Below, piece after piece: positions 1 to 11,300 of a DNA stretch of 61,951 nt (within the stretch, counting starts at the first letter, position 1; every line of letters begins with the position of its first letter). Origin of the DNA: Prorocentrum cordatum (lineage: Eukaryota; Sar; Dinophyceae; Prorocentrales; Prorocentraceae). The notes beneath the pieces were generated by a model, which saw nothing but the letters and a program-made list of their open reading frames with translations, was not told the origin of the DNA and searched no databases. The position numbers and the translations under genes are program-made. Where the stretch lies: NCBI GenBank assembly GCA_963575745.1, contig CAUYUJ010015943.1, positions 242,501 through 304,451 of the forward strand. Reading direction: 5' to 3'.

Positions 1-109
1 ACCAGTTTAACCAACACCGCATGCGCAGAAAGCAGGATGCATCGTCCTCGGTATTCGGCAGCATCATGCATGGTGCATGGTCATCTGTTCGGTTCCTCTC
101 GGACGATCT

Positions 110-890
110 CGCTAATGCGATAGGCCTCGTCGACATCGGCGCGACCTCCAAGTCTTCAGGGCCGTTATCCCTCAAGGGCGTGGTGGCAGTCGACTGGAGA
201 GTGTCTAGAGTTTCCCTTTTAATGATTGGCGCATACCTTACGGTGCAGGTCGGGCCGAACAGCCCCTGCAACGTCGGCAAGTTGCTCGCAATATCCTCGC
301 TGATCCACAAGCACGCAGGTCCATGGGTTGTCATGGGCGGTCTCCAACTCTACGCCATTCGAGTTGACCACTTGGACTCGCAAGCGGAATGGTCAATGTT
401 ACTACTACCGCCAGGCATCCCCCACACTTTTCCGTCAGCGGACAGGCGGCGAAATCCGCTCCAGCGAACAGCTAGGTAGGGACACCAACTAGCAAAATGG
501 CCAGCGTGCAAGGCGGGAGGAGGGAGGCCGAGAGGAAGGAGGGACGCTCAGACGCAGAGGAATTCGACGATAAGCAGCCAGCGGCCAGCAGCAGCCAGAC
601 GCGCAGGGCCAGAGCGCGGTGGGCGGCCGTGGCGAACCACGGTGGCAAGATGCATCACCCACACATCCACAAAGGGCAAAGGGCAGCGCACCATCGATCA
701 CGCCGTCGGCTCTCATGGTTTTTGCTCCCTGCACCACGATGCGATTCAGGTCGACGCGGAGGGCGGCGACCACTGCGGCATGATGTTGGAACTGTGTTTG
801 GCAACGCAGCAGACAGCTCGGTACACCTTAGCTCTGCCCAAGCCCTTTTTGCCGCCTCTGCCCGGCAAGCTGCAGGCCGACCCCAGCAGT
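110..890 (+). pseudogene. LINE endonuclease (EEP) domain remnant
   Basis: Two frame-shifted pieces make up this domain. The first (about 110-479) reads VVAVDW, then GAYL, then a run ending GPWVVMGG. This corresponds to the EEP strand that normally reads GDFN, here degraded so the Asp and Asn are lost. The second piece (about 642-840, another frame) carries a TIDHAV stretch and GDHCGMML, matching the late IDY/DH motifs of the fold. An in-frame stop at 477-479 and the frame change show it is broken. In an intact LINE this domain nicks target DNA for target-primed reverse transcription. A third frame covers parts of the same segment, and I treat it as a shadow. Confidence 0.7.
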
Positions 891-1973
891 AAGCGTTCTC
901 GGAAAAAGCTCGAGCCCCAGCAGAATCAGCAGCAGCAAGAGCTAGACCAATCCGACGCGGAGGAAGACCCCTTTGAAGAGCCCGACGGTTTCGTGGACGA
1001 ACAAGTCTTGGCGCAACCTCAGCAAAAGCAGACCTTCACAAAAACCTGGATGATATTCGCAGGTTTCTGCATCGTGATGTTGACGACTTCGATTCCGACT
1101 GTCTCCAGAAGATGTGGCAGTCCCACGTTAGCGAGACCAAGACCGCCGACAACACCAAGCACGACGACGGTTGCAATCCCGCCAAGTACCTGGAATGGGC
1201 AAGTCAAAATTTGGACGTATTGTGGGCAACCATCGAGGGCAACACCTCGCAGCACAGCGCTTGGGCGATGCCGCCAGAATGGATCCAGGACAGCCTCTCC
1301 TATCAGTACGCCCCCGAGACTGCCAATTGGAAAAGAATACGGCCTCTTCACCAGCTGCTTCGATAGCTTTCTCTGCCGTGTGCTGGAGGTCCCTCCTGAG
1401 CGAGGATGGCACTACCAAGGGCGCGGAGAGGCCCGTTCTTCAGCCGGCGCCGACGCGCGCACATGCAGATGTTTCAATCCAATGGTGGTTGAAGGTCTCA
1501 GGATGGATTCAGAAGCGTCTCTGCTGACGGCACCGACAAGCACCATTTCGAGGGGCACGTCGCCAACATGTGAGGTGGCAGCTCTTCTCCTCCCCCACCG
1601 TTTTGCCGAACCAGGTTTCGAGAAGCAGGGTCAGGAACGCGCCGAGGACGAACTTCTTGGTGCACAGGTTAGCGCAGGCATCAGCAGACATGCCCCTCTC
1701 AGGCCACGGCAAGGTCGTTGGCAAGTATAGGCAGGACTGGGCCAGCACGCTTTTGAACATGCACAAAGAAGTCAGCCGCAAAGATCGCCCTCACTCTCGA
1801 GCGGAAGGCCGCCAGGGACAGCTACGGTATTTTTCAATCTTGGATTCGCGAGTCCCATGAGCAGGGCTGTGGCAAGCTGCATCGGCATGTGAAGCCGAAA
1901 ACGAGGATTGAGACCGAGTACCGCGACTCAGCTCCACGAGCTTGAAGGATAGTCTAGTCCAGAAGAGTTCTCG
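891..1973 (+). other. LINE linker between endonuclease and RT, decayed
   Basis: This stretch sits between the endonuclease and RT remnants of the same element. It contains open pieces in several frames, including a Glu/Gln-rich run near 905-1030 and a Trp-containing piece at 1112-1366. None matches a domain I recognise. It is best read as the poorly conserved linker of the retrotransposon. Confidence 0.5.
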
Positions 1974-3250
1974 TTGGCAGCACAAATGGGCTTCCAAGAT
2001 TTTGTCGGTACAGAGATTGGTTCATCTTCTACGACGGGCACATCAGGGGCACATCAGCGGGCAGCCGAGCAGCCATGGCAAGAACTTCAACCAGTGCAGG
2101 TCGCCGTCGCCTTTGAGCAGATCGATTCGAAGACAGCTGCGGGCATCGAGCAGCTGGGCGGCTCGCTGAAGTACATCCCCCAAGCTGGGATAGCACATCT
2201 CACCAAATTCTTGAATGCACGTGAGCGACATGGAGGTTGGCCATGGCAAATTCAAACTGCGACTGTTGCCTTGTTGAGAAAAGGTGCCGACTCAGACAGT
2301 TCAATTGAACTGCTTCCATATTGAATCCGTTTATGGAGTTCGGCAAGGCAGATTTACCCCTCGGAGTGGGTGGAGCGCATGGCGGGCAAGTGGGACCACG
2401 CAGTCCATGGATCCTCGTGCCTTTGCGTCTGCCTGCTCAGAGCCTCCACGGACGAGGCAACTCGCATATGCCCCGAGCATACTGTCTCGGTGATCCTCCT
2501 GTGGGACATCGACAGCTTCTACGATTCCCTTGGGTACGAACGCTTGTTCGAGCAAGGCCTGGCATTGGATGCTCTGCTTCTTATGTTGCTGATGGAGGGC
2601 CTCGCGCACCTCATCATCAGAGTGTCCAGGGAGGAACGATGCTATTCCCTTGCTGTGCAGGCCTTCAAGAGCATCATTGCAGGGGCTCGTCGAGGCAGCG
2701 ATTCGGAAGATTGTATTTATACTGTATATTCAAGACCGTGCACTACAAGTGTAACCCAGCTGTAAGCACGCCTTCTTGGGTTGACGGCATCACACAATGC
2801 GCGTATGGCTCTGTCAGGTTCCTCTCCCAGGCCCACACCAAGGCGGGGATCCTCGTGGGCAGGCTATGCAGTAAGGCGCACTTGGGCATAGCACGCAGGA
2901 GCAAAATCATCGCAAGGGACTTGGATTTGGCAAAGGATATCGCGCGCAAGCCGGCACAGCGCAATATTAAGATCACAGTGGCTCACAAAGCAATAGATCT
3001 TGGCACGGACAGGGGCACGAACATGCGAGCACTACCAAAAGCAGCAGCACGCAGAGCGAGCGATACATCGAGGCTGCTGCGCGAAAGTCCCGTACGACGC
3101 AGCGGTGTGCGGTACGAGTCCGTCGGCAGTGCAGGCACGGCGCAGGGCAACATATGGCACTTTTACGAGCTCGATACGTGGGCGTTGTCTCGATACCCTG
3201 CTGCAGCTGGAACTAGGCGATCAAGACCCAGCCGTCTCGCAGGTTTCTAA
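1974..3250 (+). pseudogene. LINE reverse transcriptase remnant
   Basis: The fingers region is seen at 1974-2324 and ends WPWQIQTATVALLRKG followed by a degraded LLPY. This corresponds to the WP...V.LPK...RPI.LLP motif of LINE RTs. The palm begins in another frame at 2370-2765 with LLWDIDSFYDS, the motif A that carries the first catalytic Asp. The YVDD-type catalytic box is present in a third frame near 2777-2790 as WVDGIT, so its second Asp is replaced by Gly. Downstream, SKAHLGIARRSKIIARDL and a following Arg/Lys-rich run match the thumb region. At least two frame changes plus the lost catalytic Asp make this a dead RT. Confidence 0.8.
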
Positions 3251-3604
3251 GATGCTCGAAAGCTGGGTAGGCATACGTTCTACTGGTGCCGAGGCTCGTA
3301 ATTTTGCCGCGCGAGATTGGGCAGCCCACGTCTTCCAGGCCGGAGATAACCCTAAACATCGGTGTCGGAAGGTTTCGGGGCCCGCAAAGGCCATCGTGAA
3401 CACCCTGCTGGACATCAACTGGAGTCCCGTGGGGCCTTGGCATTGGGTTTCGGAATTTGGGCAATATCGATCCGATCAGGGTAATCCAGAGATCTTAGAA
3501 GCAGGACCTCCTGTGACTCAGATGATATACACCAAGACCTAGCCGAAACTGTAAGACGTGTACCATGGAAGCGAGCAGCCAAGCATTACGAAAGCAATGA
3601 TGTT

Positions 3605-4546
3605 GTGAACGGTGTAGATCTAACAGACGTTCGACAGCAGCTACGCCGAGCTAGAGATCGAGACAATCATAAATGTGCTGGAGCTCTATTCAACGTGTGC
3701 TCTGAAGGCCAATGGGCCAAAGAGCGAATTCAGGACGTCATCAAGCCGCCAGATGTTTCAGCCAATTGCGACCGCTGTGATAGCGGTCAACTAGAGTCTA
3801 CTGTTCATAGCATCTGGGAATGCTCAGCGAATGCATGCATCTCCAGGGTCACCAGCAGCGAGGCGTACGTGCACAGAGCTCGCACTCAGGTGGATTCGCA
3901 GCCGTCGGTGTGGCTGCGAGGCCTTACTTCCTCGTCGTGGACACAAGTTTCAGCACCGCCAGACGAGCCCGACATGTTCGTGCACACGCACGGCTTCTTC
4001 CCTGGTGAAGCCGAGACTATCGTCGGTGCAGGTGATGTCTCAGGGGGAAAGTACTCAGATCAGGCTCGGTCCCGAAGGGTTTCTTGGGCATGCGTCGTCT
4101 TCGAAGGCTTCGATTTGGGAAGCCCGTCTCCAGATCTGGCCACGTCGAGGCCTTCTACTGGTGCCACAAGGGGAGCTCAAACCATCAACCACGGCGAGAT
4201 GATCGCACTCTTGAGGTTCCTGGACGAGGCCCTGTCGGGCCGACCGCTCGTCTTCGTCACGGACTCGTCGCACGTCCAGAACAACGTCGCCAAGGTCCTG
4301 TTGGATTTCTACCCTGCTGGGCATGAGAACGGCTGGCGCTGAATCCAGCGGCTTCTTCGAGAGAAGCCGACCGTAATCTTAAAGATCGAGTCGCACGTGC
4401 CTCCCGAGCAGGCCACTGAGAAAAGAGAGTTGCTAATCGCTTGGGTGGAGAACAAGTTGACAGACGAACTGGCCGAGAAGACGGCCAGGCGCATTCGGTT
4501 ACAGGTGGGGGAGGCGGGTGCAGTTCACATTTCTCTGAGGCCCTGA
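3605..4546 (+). pseudogene. LINE zinc finger plus RNase H domain remnant
   Basis: An open frame from 3605 carries a C-x2-C...H-x4-C finger (CDRCDSG then VHSIWEC, about 3770-3832). An RNase H-like domain follows: an Asp in DVSGGKYSD near 4035, a Glu in NHGEMIALL near 4195, and an Asp in FVTDSSHV near 4260. A TGA at 4340-4342 interrupts the frame. The same frame then continues to 4546 with IESHVPP and NKLTDELAEKTA, which supplies the last Asp region of the fold. In an intact element this domain removes RNA from the RNA:DNA hybrid after reverse transcription. One nonsense change therefore splits an otherwise readable RNase H. Confidence 0.8.
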
Positions 4547-5067
4547 CGCGCGCCGTGAGAATTCGGGCCTGTGAAGTTCTTCTCTCGAGGTCTCCGAAAG
4601 TCCCTGGAGGAGATCCCCAACAGCACCCTGGAGCGAGAAAGAAAGCCAGAGCCAAGGTGCCAGCGACCCCTACCCCGCCTCTTCGAGCCTTCAACCCTCG
4701 TCCCAAGCTAGCTTTCGGTCGGGCATGTCCCCGTACAGGCGTAGCTTGGACGAAGAATTTAAAAAATGCCGAAAATGCCCCCAAATAGTGAAACAGATTC
4801 CAAAAATCGTCCCCGGGCATTTTTTTTACTATTTTTGAAGATTCCTCCTGTAGAGGAACAGGCCCGACTTAAAGCTAGCTGAACAGCTGCGTGAAAGTGC
4901 GCACAATGTGATTCCTGTAGGTGCAGGCTCTGATTGTCGGTTGTTTTGCAGCACCTGTTGTTCAGTGATCTCGGGAAGTTCGCACGGTCATATCCCGTCT
5001 CAGGAGTGTCTGGCTTTCCCCCTGCCTGGCTTCGAAGCCCCGAGCTGGGCACAAGGGCGCGGAGCAG
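4547..5067 (+). other. LINE spacer between RNase H and C-terminal ribbon
   Basis: No domain is recognisable here. The stretch contains an A/T-rich patch near 4760-4840 in which GAAAATGCCC (4771-4780) can pair imperfectly with GGGCATTTTT (4815-4824). It lies between two domains of the same decayed element, so it is probably linker sequence that has drifted. Confidence 0.4.
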
Positions 5068-5289
5068 TTGCAGAACGTTTGTATAGGTGCGAGGTTTGTC
5101 GACCCATTACATGATATGGTGCTCTCTGCTGGGAGTGATTACATATGTCCGACGTGCGGTTATCATGCCACGCGTAGTGCCCAGAACCTTCTCAGGGAAT
5201 GTAAGACGGCCACTCCCACGGGCAATGCATACCTGGATACATTCAAGGAAGAAGAGGTACAGATGCCCTCCCCTGCCTCCCTTGCTTGA
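5068..5289 (+). pseudogene. LINE C-terminal zinc-ribbon remnant
   Basis: The frame ends at a stop at 5287-5289. It reads HDMVLSAGSDYICPTCGYHA, then NLLREC, then a short acidic tail ending in MPSP. Dinoflagellate LINEs commonly close with a His, a CxxCG.Y pair and a third Cys in this spacing (family knowledge). The piece is too short to stand alone as a gene and has no start signal of its own. It most likely marks the true C-terminus of the decayed retrotransposon. Confidence 0.6.
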
Positions 5290-5338
5290 AGGGCTAGCGT
5301 GATCCTTCCTTTTTACAAAGACCAATGGTCAACTGCGT

Positions 5339-5573
5339 GGTCCTCTTCCTCCTCCTCCTCCTCCTCCTCCGCCTCCTCCTCCTCCTCCTCCTGTCCGTCT
5401 CCTCCTCCGCCTCCTCCTCCTTCTCCGCCTCCTCCTCCTCCGCCTCCTCCGCCTCCTCCGCCTCCTCCTCCTCCTCCTCCTTCTCCTCCTCCTCCTCCTC
5501 CTCCGCCTCCTCCACACCTCCTCCCCGTCCTGGTCCTCCGCCTCCTCCTCCTCCTCCTCCTCACCCGCCTCCG
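5339..5573. repeat. (CCT)n imperfect microsatellite
   Basis: CCT/TCC trinucleotides with CCG interruptions run for about 235 bp. Long open frames on both strands (poly-Pro, poly-Ser, poly-Glu, poly-Arg) are consequences of the repeat and are not called as genes. Confidence 0.95.
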
Positions 5574-5589
5574 CCGATCGGATCGGGAA

Positions 5590-5715
5590 AAATCGGTGAC
5601 CTCTAAGATCCGGCGGCTCTGGGGGATGCATCGGGCGCGGCGGCCGTTCGAAGCGTCCTGGAGCACTCGGGGAGCATTCCGGAACGCTCTGAGGCGATTT
5701 ATCCTGTTCACAGGA
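5590..5715 (+). repeat. Dispersed repeat, copy 1 (partner at 7395-7500)
   Basis: This copy and 7395-7500 share CGGCTCTGG, a GGGCG.CGTGGCC-like run, GAACGCTCTG and GATTTATCCT in the same order and spacing. Identity by eye is moderate. Function is unknown. From here to about 6640 I see no supportable gene. Confidence 0.6.
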
Positions 5716-6119
5716 CTGCCTGAGATCCTCAGGACGCGTGTTAGCACCAACGTGCACGTGGACGCCCTTGGGTGACATGGATCAGATTCCTACTACATCG
5801 CAGTGACCACGGGGTTCTGCAGTGAGACTCGTGAGCTGGGCCAAAGCGGGCGTCGCAGTTGAGACGTCCCCGCAGAGCGAGCAGGCCCGTGGAACACCCT
5901 GGGTCGACAACATCCTCGGGGTGACCCCAATGCCATGCCTGCTACATCGCGTCGACTGTGGGGCTCTGAAGAGAAACTCGTCCGCGGGGCCAAAACAGGC
6001 GTTTAACCTGAGAAGTCCTGACAATCTGGGCCGAACTGGTCCGTGGAACACCTCTGGCGGCTCCCACAGTGGAAGGTCCAAGAATCATGGCTGCTACATA
6101 ACGATGATCTCCAACGAGC

Positions 6120-6250
6120 ATGAGTGAGGCTGTGTGTGAGCGTCTGGGTATGAAGGATTATGTGCGCGAGTGAGCCTGGGTATGGGTAGTCTGAGTGTGA
6201 GTGAGCCTGAATATGCATGGAACAGAGCATGAGCGGATCCGAGCACGAGC
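6120..6250 (+). repeat. Degenerate GTGAG-type repeat
   Basis: Short blocks such as GAGTGAGCCTGGGTATG and GTGTGAGTGAGCCTGAATATG recur with drift. A relative lies at 28560-28740. No coding potential is apparent. Confidence 0.5.
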
Positions 6251-6649
6251 GGGTCTGATACTTTGTTTCGCCCTGTGGCGAATTGCCTCCGAGGACGTGT
6301 AGAGTACAGAGCGCCCAAGACACTCGCAAATGATTCCACCTGGAGCGCGCGGTGCAATTACACACGCGCGCGCCTAATTGACTGGAGACACAGCTCCTAT
6401 AGGGGCGCCGCTTCGCGGGCCTCCGCTTCGCCAGCCTCTAGCGCTGCAGCGCATGCGCGCGCGGCCAGAGCAACTGGCTTATAAACGATTCCGTCGCACA
6501 CGACAAAAGCTGCCGCGTCGACCGCAGCAGAGGCCGCCTTGGGGTGGAATGGCGTTCGAACCCCGTCGTCTCACAACTCGCTGTGGACTAGAAGGTGCAC
6601 GGAATGCGCGAGCAAAATGACAAAACGCATATTACTAGCAGTGCTAAGA

Positions 6650-6915
6650 ATTATCGACCTTGGGAAGCACCATTGTCCGGACCTGGGCCGCACCGTCTTT
6701 GAGCGGGAACACAAAGAACCCACCTTGAACAGGTCTGTGACACACCATGGACTGGACCTGGCTGGACCTGGTAACCACCGTCCTCGAGCGGGCGAACGCG
6801 GAATGCACCTGGGACGCATTATGGTCTGGACTGTACCTGGGGGCGCACCATCCTCGAGCGGACACTCGCGGGATGTGGAGACGGTGCTCAGGCCCAGATC
6901 TGCCAGGACGGGACT
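6650..6915 (+). repeat. Degenerate repeat with CACCGTCCTCGAGCG core
   Basis: Three loosely spaced copies of a CACCGTCCTCGAGCGG-like core alternate with GGACCTGG or TACCTGGG blocks. The same core recurs at 8200-8300, immediately before the 430-bp satellite. No gene is supported. Confidence 0.5.
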
Positions 6916-7034
6916 AGGGCCCCGGAGCTCCTACGTGATGTCAATTTAATGATAACTAGTCTATAGCATCCGCTATGAGAAAAGGATGCCAGAACGCGGG
7001 CCCAAAACAATGGCTTCTAGCACCGGTGTGCGAT

Positions 7035-7195
7035 CTATGTGGTGCAAAAAGTGATGATACAGTCCGTGTGGCAGTATGTACGTGGCGCAATCTTTATATA
7101 GCAGCACATTGCGCAGCAGTCTGCGTGGTGCAATATATATATATATATATATATATGTATGATGCAAGGTGCGTTGTGCCATACGGTTGGTCCCA
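7035..7195 (-). repeat. 14-bp TTGCACCACATAGA minisatellite family, reverse orientation, with (AT)n
   Basis: Read on the minus strand this is a drifted run of the 14-bp unit that is clearer at 39605-40140 and 58370-58700. A pure (AT)n tract at 7131-7157 interrupts it. Confidence 0.6.
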
Positions 7196-7835
7196 CACAC
7201 AAGGCACCAACCAGTGAGCACCAAACAGAAGGCACCGACCTGGCACGGGTGACGTCGGCCCAAAGGGGACCATAACTATAAGATAGGCAACACAGGGCAC
7301 AGAGTGGGAAAGGCCAGCTGCGCCCCAATGGGACAGACACCAGCCATATTAGACGAGGCCAGGACATGTATAAAAACGGGCGAGGATAATTCGAGAATCT
7401 CTCAGATATGGCGGCTCTGGAGGATGTCTCGGGCGCCGTGGCCTTCCTAGAGCGTTCCAGAACGCTCTGGAACGGATTTATCCTCATTCTGTCCCCGTCC
7501 GACCATATGCCACCGACAACGAAGGGCCGACTGCGACCCCGTGGGCCAACCATAGAGCACAAACGCACAAAGCCCCAGCCACAGGGTACCAACCGGCAAC
7601 GGCCGACTGAGAATCCCACGTGCCAACCACAGGGAACCAACGCACAGGGAACCAGCCAGAGGGTACCAATTGGAAACGGCCGACTCCAGCCCTGCACCCC
7701 AACGATCAACCATAGGGGACCAAAGCATAGGGCACCAGCTATAGGCCACCGACTGGGAAATGCCGACTGCGAACCCTGCGCGCAAGCCACAGAGCACCAA
7801 GTACATAGGGCACCAGCCGCAGAGTTCCGACTGGG
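7195..7835 (+). repeat. Degenerate ACCAACCACAGGGC-type minisatellite
   Basis: Blocks such as GGCACCAACCAG, GGTACCAACCGGCAACGG and GGGAACCAACGCACAGGG recur through 7195-7345 and 7530-7835 with a period near 13-15 bp. The dispersed repeat copy at 7395-7500 separates them. The open frames across the region (208 aa on +, 269 aa on -) have no recognisable domain and follow from stop-poor repeats. Confidence 0.55.
7395..7500 (+). repeat. Dispersed repeat, copy 2 (partner at 5590-5715)
   Basis: This is the second copy of the repeat described at 5590-5715. It is inserted within the degenerate minisatellite. Confidence 0.6.
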
Positions 7836-8309
7836 GAAGGCCAAATGTGTCTCTCTCGCTCATGATCCTAACTCCGCCCTCTCCATCCCAACCTTTTCGC
7901 CCTCCGCCCTTCTCTCGCTCCTCGGCCAAGATGGGTCCAATATTGGCGGCACGCAGAAGGGGGGTAGAGGGAGGAGGGGAGGCGTCTTGGAAGCAGCCTG
8001 CTTCTTAGAAGGCGCGGGCCTTGTCTGCGTATGATGCAAGGCCCACGCCTTCGAAGAAGCAGCCTCCTTCCAAGGAGCATTTCCCCCCTCCCCCCATACG
8101 TCCCTCTGCGCGTGGCTGACGAAAGGCGCCGAGCAGTGGCACGCGAGCCTCCCCTTGGCACGTCCCAAACTCCGCTCCTGGGACCTACCATTGCCTGCAC
8201 CCGTGCGCACCGTCTTCGAGCGCGGGCACGCACTGGATGCACCCTGGTATGGCCCGAGGGCGCGCCGCTTACAGGGCCTGGGGCGCACCGTCCTCGAGCG
8301 GATCGGATC
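7836..8309. other. Spacer with no gene seen
   Basis: This C-rich stretch holds a short near-duplicated block (GAAGCAGCCTGCTTC near 7993 and AAGCAGCCTCCTTC near 8058 around inverted copies of GGCGCGGGCC). It ends with two CACCGTC(T/C)TCGAGCG cores at about 8209 and 8287. No gene is supported. Confidence 0.4.
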
Positions 8310-11300
8310 AGACCGCGGCTTCCGGCGGCGTCGGACGGGCCAGGAGCCCACCAAGACGGTCCGAGATGGCTCCAAGATGGCCCAAGACGGCCCAAGGAGC
8401 CCTCAAGAGGTCCCCAAGCCAGCCCAAGAGGCCTCCAAGAGGGCCTCCAGGAAGGCTTCCAGAAAGGCACGAAGAGGCCAAAATCATTGATGCTCCTTGG
8501 GTTGCTGAAGGATGTGGGCATTTGCTTCGGGTCTGCCTTCCGACGGCCCCAGACGGCCCAAGAGCCCCCAAAGATCGCCCCAAGATCGCCCAAGAGGCCT
8601 CCAAGATGGCCCCAGGACGGCCCAAGAGGCACCCAAGACGGCCCCAAGGGGGGCCCAAGACGGCCCAAGGGGCCTCCAAGACGCCCAAGATGGCCTCCAA
8701 GACGGCCCTGGAGCACCCCAAGAGGGCCCCAAGTCGGCCCAGAGAGGCCGCCAACACGGCTTCCGGCGGCGTCGAACGGGCCAGGAGCCCACCAAGACGG
8801 TCCGAGATGGCTCCAAGATGGCCCAAGACGGCCCAAGGAGCCCCCAAGAAGTCCCCAAGACGGTCCAAGAGGCCTCCAGGAAGGCCTCCAGGAAGGCCTC
8901 CAGGAAGGCACGAAGAGGCCAACATCACTGATGCTCCTTAAGTTGCTGAAGGATGTGGGCATTTGCTTCGGGTCTGCCTTCCGACGGCCCCAGACGGCCC
9001 AAGAGCCCCCAAAGATCGCCCCAAGATCGCCCAAGAGGCCTCCAAGATGGCCCCAGGACGGCCCAAGAGGCACCCAAGACGGCCCCAAGACGGCCCCAAG
9101 ACGGCCCAAGGGGCCTCCAAGACGCCCAAGATGGCCTCCAAGACGGCCCTGGAGCACCCCAGGAGGGCCCCAAGTCGGCCCAGCGAGGCCGCCAACACGG
9201 CTTCCGGCAGCGTCGGACGGGCCAGGAGCTCACCAAGACGGTCCGAGATGGCTCCAAGATGGCCCAAGACGGCCCAAGGAGCCCCCAAGAGGTCCCCAAG
9301 CCGGCCCAAGAGGCCTCCAAGAGGGCCTCCAGGAAGGCCTCCAGGAAGGCACGAAGAGGCCGATGCTCCTTAGGTTGCTTAATGATGTGGGCATTTGCTT
9401 CGTGTCTGCCTTCCGACGGCCCCAGACGGCCCAAGAGCCCCCAAAGATCGCCCCAAGATCGCCCAAGAGGCCTCCAAGATGGCCCTAGGACGGCCCCAAG
9501 AGGCACCCAAGACGGCCCCAAGAGGGCCCCAAGACGGCCCAAGGGGCCTCCAAGACGCCCAAGATGGCCTCCAAGACGGCCCTGGAGCACCCCAAGAGGG
9601 CCCCAAGTCGGCCCAGAGAGGCCGCAAACACGGCTTCCGGCGGCGTCGAACGGGCCAGGAGCCCACCAAGACGGTCCGAGATGGCTCCAAGATGGCCCAA
9701 GACGGCCCAAGGAGCCCCCAAGAGGTCCCCAAGACGGCCCAAGAGGCCTCCAAGAGGGCCTCCAGGAAGGCCTCCAGGAAGGCACGAAGAGGCCAAAATC
9801 ATTGATGCTCCTTAGGTTGCTGAAGGATGTGGGCATTTGCTTCGGGTCTGCCTTCCGACGGCTCCAGACGGCCCAAGAGCCCCCAAAGATCGCCCCAAGA
9901 TCGCCCAAGAGGCCTCCAAGATGGCCCCAGGACGGCCCAAGAGGCACCCAAGACGGCCCCAAGAGGGCCCCAAGACGGCCCAAGGGGTCTCCAAGACGCC
10001 CAAGATGGCCTCCAAGACGGCCCTGGAGCCCAAGAGGGCCCCAAGTCGGCCCAGAGAGGCCGCCAACACGGCTTCCGGCGGCGTCGGACGGGCCAGGAGC
10101 CCACCAAGACGGTCCGAGATGGCTCCCAAGATGGCCCAAGACGGCCCAAGGAGCCCCCAAGAGGTCCCCAAGACGGCCCAAGAGGCTTCCAAGAGAAGGC
10201 TTCCAGGAAGGCACGAAGAGGCCAAAATCATTGATGCTCCTTAGGTTGCTGAAGGATGTGGGCATTTGCTTCGTGTCTGCCTTCCGATGGCCCCAGACGG
10301 CCCAAGAGCCCCCAAAGATCGCCCCAAGATCGCCCAAGAGGCCTCCAAGATGGCCCCAGGACGGCCCAAGAGGCACCCAAGACGGCCCCAAGAGGGCCCC
10401 AAGACGGCCCAAGGGGCCTCCAAGACGCCCAAGACGGCCTCCAAGACGGCCCTGGAGCACCCCAGGAGGGCCCCAAGTCGGCCCAGCGAGGCCGCCAACA
10501 CGGCTTCTGGCGGCGTCGGACGGGCCAGGAGCCCACCAAGACGGTCCGAGATGGCTCCAAGATGGCACAAGGATTCCCCAAGAGGTCCCCAAGACAGCCC
10601 AAGAGGCCTCCAAGAGGGCCTCCAGGAAGGCCTCCAGGAAGGCACGAAGAGGCCAACATCACTGATGCTCCTTAGGTTGCTGAAGGATGTGGGCATTTGC
10701 TTCGTGTCTGCCTTCCGACGGCCCCAGACGGCCCAAGAGCCCCCAAAGATCGCCCCAAGATCGCCCAAGAGGCCTCCAAGATGGCCCCAGGACGGCCCAA
10801 AGAGGCACCCAAGACGGCCCCAAGAGGGTCCCAAGACGGCCCAAGGGGCCTCCAAGACGCCCAAGATGGCCTCCAAGACGGCCCTGGAGCACCCAAAGAG
10901 CGCCCCAAGTCGGCCCAGAGAGGCCGCCAAGACGGCTTCCGGCGGCGTCGGACGGGCCAGGAGCCCATGATGCTCCTTAGGTTGCTGAAGGATGTGGACA
11001 GTTGCTTCGTGTGTGCCTCCCGACGACCCCAGACGGCCCAAGAGCCCCCAAAGATCGCCCCAAGATCGCCCAAGGGGCCTCCAAAATGGCCCCAGGACGG
11101 CCCAAGAGGCCCCCAAGACGGCCCCAAGGGGGCCCCAAGACGGCTCAAGATGCCTCCAAGACGCCCAAGATGGCCTCCAAGACGGCCCTGGAGCACCCAA
11201 AGAGGGCCCCAAGTCGGCCCAGAGAGGCCGCCAACACGGCTTCCGACGGCGTCAGACGGGCCAGGAGCCCACCAAGACGGTCCGAGATGGCTCCAAGATG

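Larger units (their letters stand above)
1..5300 (+). mobile_element. Decayed non-LTR (LINE-type) retrotransposon, 5' end outside window
   Basis: Fragments of all the expected LINE domains occur in the correct order on the + strand: an EEP-type endonuclease, a reverse transcriptase, a CCHC-like finger, an RNase H domain and a C-terminal zinc ribbon. The reading frame changes repeatedly and stop codons interrupt it, so the copy cannot make a working polyprotein. The layout matches LINEs seen in dinoflagellate genomes (family knowledge). The 5' end is lost at the window edge. The 3' end is placed just before the CCT repeat near 5339 because the last recognisable domain stops at 5289. I saw no poly(A) tail and no target-site duplication. 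Most lengths look near full size, so this is an old full-length insertion decayed by point mutation and small indels, not a 5' truncation. Confidence 0.85.

Noticed and set aside
6540-6600. GTTCGAACCCC, resembling a tRNA T-arm
   Set aside because: No matching T stem, anticodon arm or acceptor stem can be drawn around it.
8031-10665. Long open frames of 485-570 codons on both strands of the 430-bp satellite
   Set aside because: They exist in several frames at once, follow a stop-poor 11-12 bp core, encode low-complexity strings and start or end at random points in the repeat unit.
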